From Nyssa sinensis (Eukaryota > Streptophyta > Magnoliopsida > Cornales > Nyssaceae), in contig CM018038.1 in NCBI GenBank assembly GCA_008638375.1, positions 28,246,753 through 28,310,752 of the forward strand: 64,000 nucleotides of DNA, read 5' to 3'. A program made the position numbers and the translations under genes. The first letter of the stretch is position 1, and every line of letters begins with the position of its first letter. Below are positions 23,701 to 36,700 of this stretch, piece by piece. The notes under the pieces were generated by a model, which saw nothing but the letters and a program-made list of their open reading frames with translations, was not told the DNA's origin and searched no databases.

Positions 23701-26700
23701 CCAGAATCTGCACTAGGGTGCTCTATTTAACTCAGATTCTCTTGGACGTCTAATGACTCGTGCTCTACTATCTGATTTGCACACACTTTCTCAACATCGA
23801 AACATGGAACACACTGTGTACATGTGACAATTCTGAAGGTAAGACAAGCTAGTAGGCTACTGGCCTGACCCTTTTCATGATCCTAAAGGGTCTAATGTAT
23901 CTCGGCCCTAAATTTCCCCTCTTGCCGAACCTTACTACACCCCTCATGGGTGACACCTTCAAAAACACGTAGTCACCTATTGCGAATTCTAACTCTCGTC
24001 TGTGAGCATTAGCATAGCTCTTCTGTCGGCTCTGAGTCATTGTCTGATCAACTGTATCTTCCTTGTAGTTTGTTCCACTATCTCTGGCTCATAAAGCTTC
24101 CTCTCTCCCACCTCTGTCCAGCACAGGGGTGATCAGGCATTTCCTGTCGTACAATGCTTCATATGGAGCCATACCAATACTAGCTTGGAAGCTATTATTG
24201 TAAGTGAACTCTACTAGTGGCAACTGATCCTCCCAATTCCCCTTGAAATCCATGACACAGAATCGCAGTAAGTCTTCTAGAGTCTGTATCGTCCTCTCTG
24301 ACTGACCGTCAGTCTCGGGATGATATGTTGTGCTAAGACTCAGTTTTGTGCCCATAGCTTGCTGTAGGCCTCTCCAAAACCGTGGATCCCTAACGGATAC
24401 GATTGATATCGGGACTCCATGGAATCTAACTATTTCCCTGATGTACAACTTCGCTAGTTTTTCCAAGGTCTGTGTCGTCTTCGTTGCCAGGAAATGAGCT
24501 GTCTTGGTCAGTCTGTCAACAATGACCCAGATAGAATCACTTCCTCTCGGTGTCTTTAGCAATCATGACACGAAGTCCATCGTAATGTGCTCCCACTTCC
24601 ACTCGGGAACAGGTAGAGACTGTAGAATGTCCACCAGGCTTCTGGTGCTCTACCTTGATCTGCTGGCACTCGGTATATCGTGCTACATACTCAGCTATGT
24701 CGCGCTTCATCCCAGACCACCAATATGTACCCCTGATGTTGTGATACATCTTAGTGCTTCCTGGATGTAAGGCAAATCTCGAATTGTGTGCCTCTTGAAG
24801 GATCTCCCTTCTCAGTTCTAGCACACAAATCCTGCCCTAGTAGCATAACATCTCCTCTCTCACTGAAAACTCGGAGTCTATGCTTGACTCAGCCTCCTGA
24901 CGAAGCTTGGAAAGCTTTTCATCTTTGGCCTGCTGCTCTCTGATCCTGTCCACAATTGATAAACTGACTATAATGTTGGCATACAATGCCTCAGAGCTGG
25001 GCAGCACTACCTCTGTCTCCATATCCTCCAAGTCTCTCCGTATCTCTGTCTGGATAGTCAACAAGCAAGCCAAGCTCCCTGATGACTTCCTACTAAGAGC
25101 ATCAGCTACTACGTTTGCTTTCCCTGGGTGGTACTGAATGCTGAGCTCGTAGTCCTTGATTAATTCTAACCAACGACGCTGTCTCATATTGAGCTCTTTT
25201 AGTGTGAATAGATACTTGAGGCTCTTATGGTCAGTGAAAATCTCGCACATGGTTCCGTATAAGTAATGCCTCCAAATCTTCAAGGCGAAGACAATGGCTG
25301 CTAACTCGAGATCGTGTGTCGAGTAGTTTCTCTCATGTGGCCACAACTGACGTGAAGCATATGCTACTACCCTTCCACTCTACATCAAAATACATCTTTC
25401 AGTGAGGCATCACTATAAATAATGAACCCCTCGATTCCATCTGGTACTGATAGAATCGGAGCTGTAACTAGTCTGTCCTTGAGCTCTTGGAAGCTCTTTC
25501 ATGGACCTGATGAACAGAGTTTTTAAGCCACATCTGGATGACTTTGTGATCGTGTTCATAGACTACATCTTGGTTTATTCCAAGAGTCAGGAGGAACATG
25601 AAATGCATCTGAGGAAAGTTCTACTGAAGTTGAGGGAGCAGAAACTTTACGCTAAACTGAAGAAGTGTGAGTTCTGGCTCCCTAGCATAACATTTCTAGG
25701 GACATGTGATTAACAGGGAGGGAATCTCTGTGGATTCCCAGAAGATCGAGGCAATCGAATTGGCCTCGGCCTACCAGTGTCACGAAAGTGCAAAGTTTCA
25801 TGGGATTGGCCGGCTATTACAGAAGATTTGTCAAAGACTTCTCGAAAATAGCTACGCCAATTAAACAGCTGACTAGGAAGGACGTTCCATTTGTCTGGAC
25901 AAAGGAGCGAGAAAAGAGCTTCCAAGCGCTCAAGGACAGACTAGTTACAGCTTCGATTCTAACAGTACCAGATGGAACCGAGGGGTTCATTATTTATAGT
26001 GATGCCTCACTGAAAGGCTTGCCTCACTAAAAGGCTTGGGATGTGTTTTGATACAGAGTGGAAGGGTAGTAGCATATGCTTCACGTTAGTTGAGGCCACA
26101 TGAGAGAAACTACCCGACACAATCTTGAGTTAGCAGCCATTGACTTCGCCTTGAAGATTTGGAGGCATTACTTATACGGAACCACGTGCGAGATTTTCAC
26201 TGACCATAAGAGCCTCAAGTATCTATTCACACAGAAGGAGCTCAATATGAGATAGCGACGTTGGTTAGAATTAATCAAGGACTACGAGCTCAGCATTCAG
26301 TACCACCTAGGAAAAGCAAACGTAGTAGCTGATGCTCTTAGTAGGAAGTCATCAGGGAGCTTGGCTTGCTTGTTGACTATCCAGACAGAGATATGGAGAG
26401 ACTTGGAGGATATGGAGATAGAGGTAGTGCTACCCAGCTCTGAGGCATTGTGTGCCAACGTCACAGTCAGTTTATCGATTGTGGACAGGATTAGAGAGCA
26501 GCAGGCCAAAGATGAAAAGCTTTCCAAGCTTCGTCAGGAGGCTTGAGTCAGGCATAGACTCCGAGTTTTCAGTGAGAGATGAGATGTTATGCTACCAGGG
26601 CAGGATTTGTGTGCCAGAACTGAGAAAGGGAGATCCTTCAAGAGGCACACAGTTTGAGATTTGCCTTACTATCCAGGAAGCACCAAGATGTATCACAACT

Positions 26701-29700
26701 GTCAGGGGTACATATTGGTGGTCTGGGATGAAGCGCAACATAAGCTGAGTACGTAGCATGATGTACCGAGTGCCAGCAGATCAAGGTAGAGCACTAGAAG
26801 GCCTGGTGGACTTCTACAGTCTCTACCTGTTCCCGAGTGGAAGTGGGAGCACATTACGATGGAACTTCGTGTCATGATTGCTAAAGACACCGAGAGGAGT
26901 GATTCTATCTGGGTCATTGTTGACAGACTGACCAAGACATATCATTTCCTGGCAACGAAGACGACACAGACATTGGAAAAACTAGCGGAGTTGTACATCA
27001 GGGAAATAGTTAGACTCCAGGGAGTCCCAGGTATCAATCGTATCCGATAGGGATCCACGGTTTGTATCACGGTTTTGGAGAGGCCTACAGCAAGCTATGG
27101 GCATAGAACTGAGTCTTAGAACAACATATCATCCCGAGACTGACGGTCAGTCAGAGAGGACGATACAGACTCTAGAAGACTTACTGCGATTCTGTGTCAT
27201 GGATTTCAAGGGGAGTTGGGAAGGATCAGTTGCCACTGGTAGAGTTCACTTATAATAATAGCTTCCAAGCTAGTATTGGTATGGCTCCATATGAAGCATT
27301 GTACGACAGGAAATGCCGATCACCCCTGTGCTGGATAGAGGTGAGAGAGAGGAAGCTTTATGAGCCAGAGATAGTGGAACAAACTACAAGGAAGATACAG
27401 TTGATCAGACAACGACTCAGAGCCGACAAAAGAGCTATGCTAATGCTCACAGACGAGAGTTAGAATTCGCAGTAGGTGACTACGTGTTTTTGAAGGTATC
27501 ACCCATGAGGGGTGTAGTAAGGTTCGGCAAAAGGGGAAAGTTAGGGCCGAGATACATTGGACCCTTTAGGATCATAAAAAGGGTCAGGCCAGTAGCCTAC
27601 CAGCTTGTCTTACCTTCAGAATTGTCACATGTACACAGTGTGTTCCATGTTTCGATGTTGAGGAAGTGTGTGCAGATCAGATAGTAGAGCACGAGTCATT
27701 AGATGTCCAAGAGAATCTGAGTTACATAGAGCACCCAGTGCAGATTCTGGACCGTCAAGATCAAGTTCTACGGAACAAGACTATCCCTTTAGTCAAAGTT
27801 CTGTGGAAGCATCACCAGATAGAGGAAGCTACTTGGGAGCCAGAGGATGATATACGCGCCAAGTATCCTCAGTTATTTTCATCTTAGTAGCTATGTTTTC
27901 CACCCTAGTGTGTACTAAGTTTGGGGACAGACTTATTTTAAGGAGGAAAGAATGTAATACACTGACCCGGGTTAGCACGTATACCGAGGTAGACCGGGTC
28001 GGGTAGCATACTATCAGTTATAAACCTGAGCTTGTTTAAGCTCTATATCATGATACCAAATGCACTGCACGATTTTGGAATGTGAACAGTGTCAGTTATA
28101 CGGTCAGTGCCGGGCAATACCCGAGTGATCCAGAAACAAGCATCGTAATGCGTGTAGGTATGTCAATGCATGCATATGTACGTATACGTATATGTACAGA
28201 CAATTAAAAATAAGTGTATGTGTACATAGTTAAAAACTAGAATATACGAGTATATACAAGTATATATACATGTATAAAATATGTATTTATATAAGGTATA
28301 TATATATATATAAATAGTATGGTATATTTCATATATATATTTGTATTAATATACAAATACAAGAAGACAAGGAAAAGAAAAGTAACAGCATGCAAATGCA
28401 TGCAAGTGTATCAGTGTGTGCAAGTAGGGGTGTGTGTGTGACGGTTGTGTATTAGTGTGTGTGTTGGTATGTGTGATATAACATATATATATATATATAT
28501 ATATACAAATATCTCCCAAGCCATAAATGCAAAGCTGCATTTGAAAAAGGAAATCAGAAAAGTTAGGTCAAAGAAAGGGGCTTTAGAAGGGGGAGAAACC
28601 GAGTGAGAAGTGACAAGGGCGATTGAGTGTGATATATGTATTAAGTGTATATGCGTGAGGTAGGAAAAATCAGAAAGAAGAGGCTCATTGAAAGGTTAAG
28701 TTAGAAGCAGAGAGGCATTGGGGGAATACAGAAACTGGAATAGAAAAGGAAAGAAGAAACAGCAAGGAGAAAACATAAATTATAGGTGAGTTCATGAAGT
28801 TCTGTTCTTTAAAATTTAAGCATGATAATTTGATTTGATTTCTAGGCCTTGTTAAGCATGAAATGTAGATTCAGTAGCAAAAAGAATCAATCAAAATGAC
28901 TCAGAAATGAAGAAGAACCAGGGTAGTTGCAGGTTTAATGATAATTTCGGGTTTATGAGATTTGATGCATAAAGCTTCGTTATTATGATGAAGGAATTGT
29001 TCCTCTTAGATGCAGAAAAAGGTTAGAACAAAATTAGAGTCAGAATCGTAAGGAAATCATAGAGAAATGGAGCTCACCGGAAAATCGCAACTTCTGACCT
29101 GGAGCTACTGTTTCTCCATTTTCGTGATGGTGCGTAGGTTAAATTAGAAAGATGGGCATGGGATTGTGATCCTTAAGAAAAAGGGAAGAGAACCCCATTG
29201 AAAAAAGGGGGGAAAACGATCGGAAAACTGGTGACCCTCACCGGAGAAGATGACTGGCACCCACCGGAACCCTACCGGTGTATTGTTAGAGAAGAAGAAG
29301 ACTATTTGGGCTTCGGTTCGGGTCATGGGTCGGATCCAGGTCGGGACTCGACCTGAAACAGAAATGGGTATATCAAAACGGCGTAGTATTACTTAAGTTT
29401 AAAAGGTTTTAAAATTGAAATAGGGGTGTTTGGTAACAGGAGTAATAAATTGGAGAAATGAGGATAAGGATATCTTATTCCCATTATGTGCTTATTCTCT
29501 GTTTGGAATAACCTTAGTTGGGATAGGGTTTTCTGAAATTACAAATGAACCCAGATGTTATGGAAATTATAATTAGACCCTCAACTTTTAGTTATTATGA
29601 TTTGACCCATAGAATATAATATTAATTTAATTAATTAAAACAAAAATAAAAGAGAAATTACCAAATTGCCCCTAAGTCAAAAAGTAGTCAAACGGACTCC

Positions 29701-32700
29701 AATTAAAATAAAAGAATAGTGAATTTTTATTATTTCGAGCATTCTAGAGTCAACCGTAGGAGTTCGATTTGCGAAAAGAGGTCTTGAAAAGTGAGAACCG
29801 GTGAAAGTGCAAAATGACCATTCTATCCCTTTATAGTAACGATGTCCAAATTAAACATATAAATAGTGTATTTTAACTATCTCGGACATTCTAAGACCAA
29901 TGGTGAGGTCCGTTTTGCGAGACGGGGTCCCGAAAAATAAAAGAAGTGCAAAATGACCTATTTTGCCCTTTTTAGCACAGATTGTCCGAATTGAATTCCG
30001 CGAAAGCCTAAACCGACTTTCTTCGATATTCCGGACTCAATGGTAGAGTTTATTTTCATAAAAGAGGAACTTAAGATATAAAGGCATAAAATTTGATGAA
30101 TAGCATAATTCAGGTAGCGATAGACTGAAACGTGTTTCATGGATTTTAAGAACACGGAAGGTCAAAGAGAAGGCAGTCTAAATCCTTCTAGTTCATAAAC
30201 AGTAAGAGGTAAGTAAAATCCGATCTCCGCATGTATTACATTCCAGCCATGTCAATAGTTTCTTGTAGATATTGCTATTGGTATTCTATACATACATACC
30301 AGTGTTATTTAGCCACATTGATATTGCCCTATCATGTGGGAACCAGTTATTGATTTCTATATATATCTCGATCATGATTGTACACTTGCGCACAGATTTC
30401 TTTATATACACTTGTACCTAGGGCCGCAAGGGCCAGACAGTTTCATTCTAAGTAGTCTAGTAACCATAGCCTTCGAAAACTATTGTTACTTCAGATTGCC
30501 TAGAACCAGTTATGATTCCTACTATACTCTTCATAGAAGATAGCATAGATCCTGATATATTATTAGTACCGGATTTGTGCTCAGTCACATCTCCATATGA
30601 TGCTTATTTATGACCTTCAGGTCCAGGTTCCGAGTGGAACATTTACTACGTTGCTATGCGAGGCATGGGACGTTCAGTTACAGTGTACACAGAGCAGTAT
30701 TCATACAGCCCACAGCGGATCTGGATACTAGCTCAGGGGTAGCTGGGCCCCACCAGAGCATCTCAGTTTTAGTTGATATCACTAACCTTTATTGTTGATG
30801 TTCATAGCTTGATCGTGTTATATTGTTATTAGATGGTCATGAGATTTTACAGCTTTCGGTACATTGCCTACATTTCATACTTGATATAGCTCATGACTGT
30901 AACAGTATGACATTGTTGGTATAGCAGTTTCACTTCCTTATCATTTGACCTCCATCATTTGATATTGAGTTATATATTCATTGACTGGTTAGCATTCTTT
31001 ATACCCTTGTACACATGGCAGAGTAAAGGACTACTTACTGAGTTTTCATAGCTCATCAGATACTACACAACATTTTGCAAGCACAGATCTCGAAAACAGA
31101 CCCTAGAGCCTGATAGCTAGGAGGTGAACATTTACTTTTGAAGTGCAGTGTAATACTTAGTATAGATAGTCTTATAGCTCTCCCATGTTATCCATGTCTT
31201 GGGGATGAACAGTTGTATTAAGAAATTTTATATTCGCATTTTGTAAACATTATAATATCACATGCAGCTTTTATTTATTTTCTTCTGTATTTTAGTTGTT
31301 GCACATTAGTAGCACTGATTGTGTTGCAAGTTGAGACCCTTAGTTCGACAAGTAGCGTCGGATCGGGCTTCGCGACAAGAGATCCGCAGAGGGTGGGTCT
31401 CGGGTCGTGACACCCCCCCCTCCTGGATAAGAGCTTTAATTCTATCCCAACTTACAAGATGGATCTTCCTTCCCTCCTCCACATCTCCCCCACAAAAAAT
31501 CCCACTAAAACTTGTCCAACTTTCTTTCAACCAATGTCGGCATTAGACATATAATAAGTAGGCAAGCTAGCCAAAGTGCTCTTTATCAACGTGATCCTCC
31601 CCCTTTCAACAAGGAACAACCGCTTCCACCCTACCAAGTGCTTCTGAAATTTTTTCACCACCGAAATCCATTTGATTTAGCCTTTGAAGAAGCTCCCAAA
31701 GGTAACTACAAATAGGTGGTGGGGAAAGAACCCACTCTACATCCCATAATCTACAATAACTGCTCCATCCCTCGAACATTCCCACCGAGATGATCTCACT
31801 CTTGTTCAAATTCACATTTAATCTTGACACAACCTTAAAACAAAGATGATGGGAAATAACACATCTCAAGTATCTTGGTTGCATTTCCTCTACCCCGTAG
31901 AAAATAGTTGTATCTCCTACGAAAAGATGATGGGAAATATCAATAGTTCCCCACTGAAACCCCTCAACAACTCCCCCTCCACCACCCTCGACAAGCTACT
32001 CAAAGTCTCCATGACTACTACGAAGAAGAAAAGATATAATGACGCCCCCTACATCAAACCCTTTGAGGTGTGAAAGAATTCAATTGGGGAACCGTTCACC
32101 AATACTGAAAGAGAAACTAAGAATATACATTGCCAAATCCACCTCCTCCACCTATGTCCAAACCCCACCTTCCTCAAAAGGAACATAAGAAACTTCCAAT
32201 TAACATGATTTTATGCCTTCTCGATGCCAAGCTCACACACTAACTCTACCTCTCCTCTCCTTGAGCCTATGGACTCATTCACCACCAAAGCTACGCCACG
32301 AATGTCTCCCCCTGCGCCACCCCACCACAAAAGCGTTTTGGTTGTCCGAGATCACACTGCACAACAAATCCTTTCAAGAGTATAACGCTCATAGAAGTTT
32401 CTGAACACCACCACTATATCCCCCTTGATCACATGCCAACACTGCTAGAAAAGCCATCGGGGCCAAAAGGTTAATCTCCATTGCAATCCATAAAAGCGTC
32501 AAGCACCCCATCCTCCTCAAAAGTTTCCTCCAACCTTAAGAAGCATGGACACGGATACGACACAGACACAGACACGCAGACACGTTATTTCTCAAAAAAA
32601 GTAAGACACAGACACATTGAATATATATAAATTTTTTATATGTTTTATATGACCATATAATAAAAACCTAATGTTATTTCAATTAAAATTAGCATAAAAA

Positions 32701-33687
32701 TATACAAATTTAAAAAATATTATTAAATATTAAAATAACAAAACTATTAAATAAAAATTAAAAAACTTCTTTATTTAATCATCATCTATGATTCAAGTGT
32801 CTGGACATGTGTCCGGGAAGTGTCGGACATATGTTTGACATAGACACGTGAAGCAAAATAGAGTGTCTGTGCTTCATAGCTCCAACCCATCCATGTCCAC
32901 ACTCCCTAAAGCATCAAAATGAAACCCTTCTAGCGTCGGTTTCCACTCATTATTCTCCTTATACAACCCTTTATAAAAATTTGGTATGCCTTCACGGACC
33001 TCCTAACCTTGCCTAAGGATTTGGTCACATGTCCTTATTGAACTTATGTTGCTCACTCGCTTGTGAGCATTTGCGACTCTATAGAAGAAACTAGTGTTCT
33101 TATCACCCTCCTTCAACCACAAAGCCCAAGAGTTTTGTCTTCGACAAATTCTTCTTGCTTGAACAAAGCCCCAAGTTCCTCCTTCATTCCATCCCTTCCG
33201 ATAAAGAATTCTTGTGCTCCTTCAAATTTAAATCATGAATGCCCTTCAATAATCTAGCATTTCTCACCTTCAAATTCCCAAGACATCTCTATTCGACCTT
33301 TTCAAGACTCTTTTTAGCATCCTCAACTTTGTTGCCATTACATAGGTCAGGTTCCCCTAACTTGGTAACCCTGCCACCTAAGAAGCACAAATATGGACAT
33401 GGAAAAATGATATGATACGGACACACAAACACGTCATTTTTTAAAAAAAATAGGACACGAATACGTTGGTGACATGTTGAATATATATAAATTTTTTATA
33501 TGATTATATAAGAAAAATCTAATATTATTTCCATTAAAATTAGCATAAAAACACATATCATAAAACAATTATTAAGATAGTAAAATAACAACGCCATTAA
33601 AGAAAAATTCAAGAACTTCTTTATTTAATCACGAACATTCATGAATCATGATTCAAGTTCCAAAACCAATTTACTAACTATTACATA

Positions 33688-33723
<36 letters not shown>

Positions 33724-36700
33724 CCCAAAAAAAGAACTAAGGAGAAAAAGATGAGAAAAATCCAAACAAAAAGAAGGGAAAAAAAAATAGAAAACGTGTC
33801 CTAAATGTGTCTGAAATTCAAAAAAAAAAAAAATTTGAACACTTTTTTCAAGTGTCCGACGTGTGTCCAAGAAGTGTTTGAGAGTGTCGGTGTCCAACAT
33901 GGACATGTGAGACAAAGTAGAGTGTTTTTGCTACAGCCTGTCACCACCCTCCAACCAAATTGTAGAACCCTAGCTCTTTCAACAACATGTTTTCAAAACG
34001 GAAAGGACTCCTCCCTCTTCTAATCCATCCACAATCTAACAACACGGGATGGTGATTAGATACTATCCTAGGTAAATAGTACTGAGCTGAACCTAGAAAA
34101 CTCCTCACCCACACAGAAGACAACAAAAATTTGTCTAATCTGGACATTGTTGGTTCCTCACTCCCATTGGAACAAGTATATCTTCCACCCTCGATAGGCA
34201 AATCGATCAGTTTATTAGAATTAATAAACTCAACAAAGTTCATCATTGCTTTAGTTAACCTCTCCCTCCTGATCTTACAAGTGGAGACCTAACCATATTA
34301 AAGTCGTTCCCTATACACCACAGTTGTGCCTATCTAGATTGCACATCCCTTAATTCTTCCAAAAGCACTACATTCTCAACTTTAGAGCCTAGGCCATGAA
34401 CCCAATAAAAGGACCCAAGAGAAATTCTTCCCCCAAGTAGCTCAAACAGACAAGATTTTGAATCGTTACCTGTCCATTGATCAAGGCAAGAGATACGCCT
34501 ACTGATCCCAAATGGTCAGTATCTTGCCAGTAGTTCCTCTCGTAGCTAAGCTTCTCCACTCCACCCTACCTGCTCCCCAAACACCCCTGACTGTCTCTCG
34601 AATTATATCCCCCATTTCAATTTCCTAAAGGCACAGTCACCACAGCCTTCCACTCCCTCAACATAGATTTTACGACCGCCCTTTACTTTGGGTCGTGCAA
34701 ACCCCTCACACTTCAAATTTCAAGAACAATCAAGGTCTAAAAAATTCTAAGGATACGAATGTTTATAGTTATGCATGCATGTAACAACTTCTATCAAAGG
34801 TTTCATGAAAGGGTTCCAATGCTAGAACTTGAAAGAAACTGTATCACCATGTAGATGGACACTTCTTGAATTCATTTCATGAGCAAGGTTTGCTTGAAAG
34901 AAGTCTAAGTACATCCTTTATATTCTTAGTTGCGAATAAAAGTGGCCTAGTGGTGTTGAATGATTTTCACCTAACTAACTAAGTGGAGAGCATTTATAAA
35001 ATCCTAGATAAGATGTTGTGTCGAGGCTTTGGATAGTTATGAATAGTAATCTTTCCAAACTAGAGAATGCGTGGGTAGATGATAGATCCAGGAAGCAATC
35101 CTCATTCCTCGAAGTAAATGAATGTTTAGACTTGAGGTTTAGAGATTCTGAGCGAAGAGGTGATTTGCAAGGTTGATGAAAAGAAACTTTATGATCATGT
35201 TAATTGGACTTCTTGTTGTACATAAAGGAAAAGATGGGATTTTGGCAAATATGAAAATAAAATAAAATAAAATATTGTATTTCTATAGTGAGGTTATCAG
35301 TACCTATCAATGAATCTCCTGCGGATCCATTCCTTCTCATTAAGGTTATGGAGGCATTTAGACACATGATACATAGGGAGGAGAAAAGTGATTTGATCAA
35401 GGGTTTTTGGGTCTGTGCTGTTTAGGGGGAAGGAGTTATTAGTGCCTTAATTGTTATGTGTTGATGTCACTAGTGTTTTGTGATGTTAATGACTTGCAGT
35501 TGCAGCTAAGATAGTTTAGCTGCATCCTACAAGGTCGTTTTGAGTCTCAGGACCAACATGTGCAAGAGTCTAAGAATTTACAACCAAACATTATTAAGGA
35601 AATGGATGTGGAGATAGTGGGAAGAAGAGTAGTCTTAGGAGAAGGATGGTGTTGAGGAGATTGGTTGCGTGTTTAGCATAGGGGTGGGGCATGGAAAATT
35701 ATACAGAAGGTTTAGGATGAATATTCAAAACACATTAAATGAAAGGAAGGGAGTGGAATTTGGGTTAGATTTTGGGTGGATCATTGGTGTAGGAATTGTC
35801 CTCTGTTTAGTACATTTTCAAGGTTGCTTCAGATTGCAGTGGATAGCAAAGCTATGGTTGCTGATTCCTATAGAGTTTTTGATAGTGGTGTTGTGTGAGA
35901 AATTAACTTCTATCGATTACTACAAGATTGGGAGCTACATAAGGTAGGGGGGATTTCTAAGCTATGGTCACTGATTGCTATAGAGTTTATGATAGTCTAT
36001 GAAGCACGGACATTCTATGTTGGCTCACGTGTCTGTGTCGAACACCGATACTCTCGGACACTTCCCAAACACTCTCTGAATAAATGTCCGAACACTTGAA
36101 TCATGGGTGTTGATGATTAAATGAAGAAATTCTTTAATTTTTATTTAATGACTTTATTATTTTAATATATCTTAATATTTTTTAAATTTGTGTTGTACGC
36201 TAATTTTAATTAAAATAACATTAGGTTTTTATTATATTGTCATATAAAAAATATAAAAAAATTATATATATTCAACGTGTTCCTAACATGTCTATGTCCT
36301 ATTTTTTTTAGAAATAACGTGTCTGCGTGTCTGTATCATGTCGTATCCGTGCTTCTTAGATGATAGTAATGTTGTGTGGTATATTAACTTCCATAGGCCA
36401 TTGCAAGATTGGGAGCTGCAATACACAAGGGCTTCCTTTGAACTTTTCTCTGGTTATTCTATGGCAGTCAGCGGGGAGGATGAACTGCAGCAGGTTGCAT
36501 CTTCGAGAGGCAATTTGAAGTTAGATCACATTATTAGTAGCTATATCGTGGAGGGTAGCTGGGATTCCCATGGAGAGCTATATGGCACACTAAAACTCCT
36601 CCTAAAGTGGCATTTTTTAGCTGGGCGACAATATTAGGGAAAATTTTGACTATGGAAAATCTTCTCAAAAGGAGGTGCATTATGGTTACTAGAGTTGTTT

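Larger units (their letters stand above)
23291..31412 (+). mobile_element. Fold-back (palindromic) Ty3/Tekay-type retrotransposon
   Basis: 8.1 kb insertion in the LINE. Going right: inverted first 208 bp of the LTR, inverted chromodomain, integrase and RNase H (23293-25499), then in plus orientation partial RT (from 25497), RNase H, integrase, chromodomain, and one complete LTR (27953-31412). The 5' LTR, gag, protease and most of RT are missing. There is no target-site duplication, and unit B shows that about 157 bp of LINE (62290-62446) is missing at the site. The chromodomain at the end of pol, a TGTAATAC start and a GTGACA end fit the Tekay/Del chromovirus clade. Both arms contain different stops and indels, so the inversion is old. 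Confidence 0.85.
31413..34740 (-). mobile_element. Host LINE, endonuclease and RT piece (unit A)
   Basis: Minus strand from 34740 down: SVRGLHDPK near the start of the endonuclease domain, FELLG and a GDFN-like site ([10 protein letters not shown]), then 34246-33941 with RFTCSNG-like and SDHHPVLL-like motifs (here RYTCSNG and [10 protein letters not shown]). At the 3' side, [13 protein letters not shown] (31884-31606) and [10 protein letters not shown] (31530-31306) are the RT thumb and connection. Many stops. Split by two MITEs at 32536-32879 and 33378-33936. Unit B carries the same piece without the MITEs. Confidence 0.82.

Noticed and set aside
24504..25137. Plus-strand frames over the integrase and RNase H arm
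   Set aside because: Antisense shadows of the minus-strand pol frames.
23293..28160. Large DNA-transposon or Helitron with long inverted repeats
   Set aside because: The arms encode Ty3 pol modules and the outer end is an LTR; no transposon termini or transposase are present.
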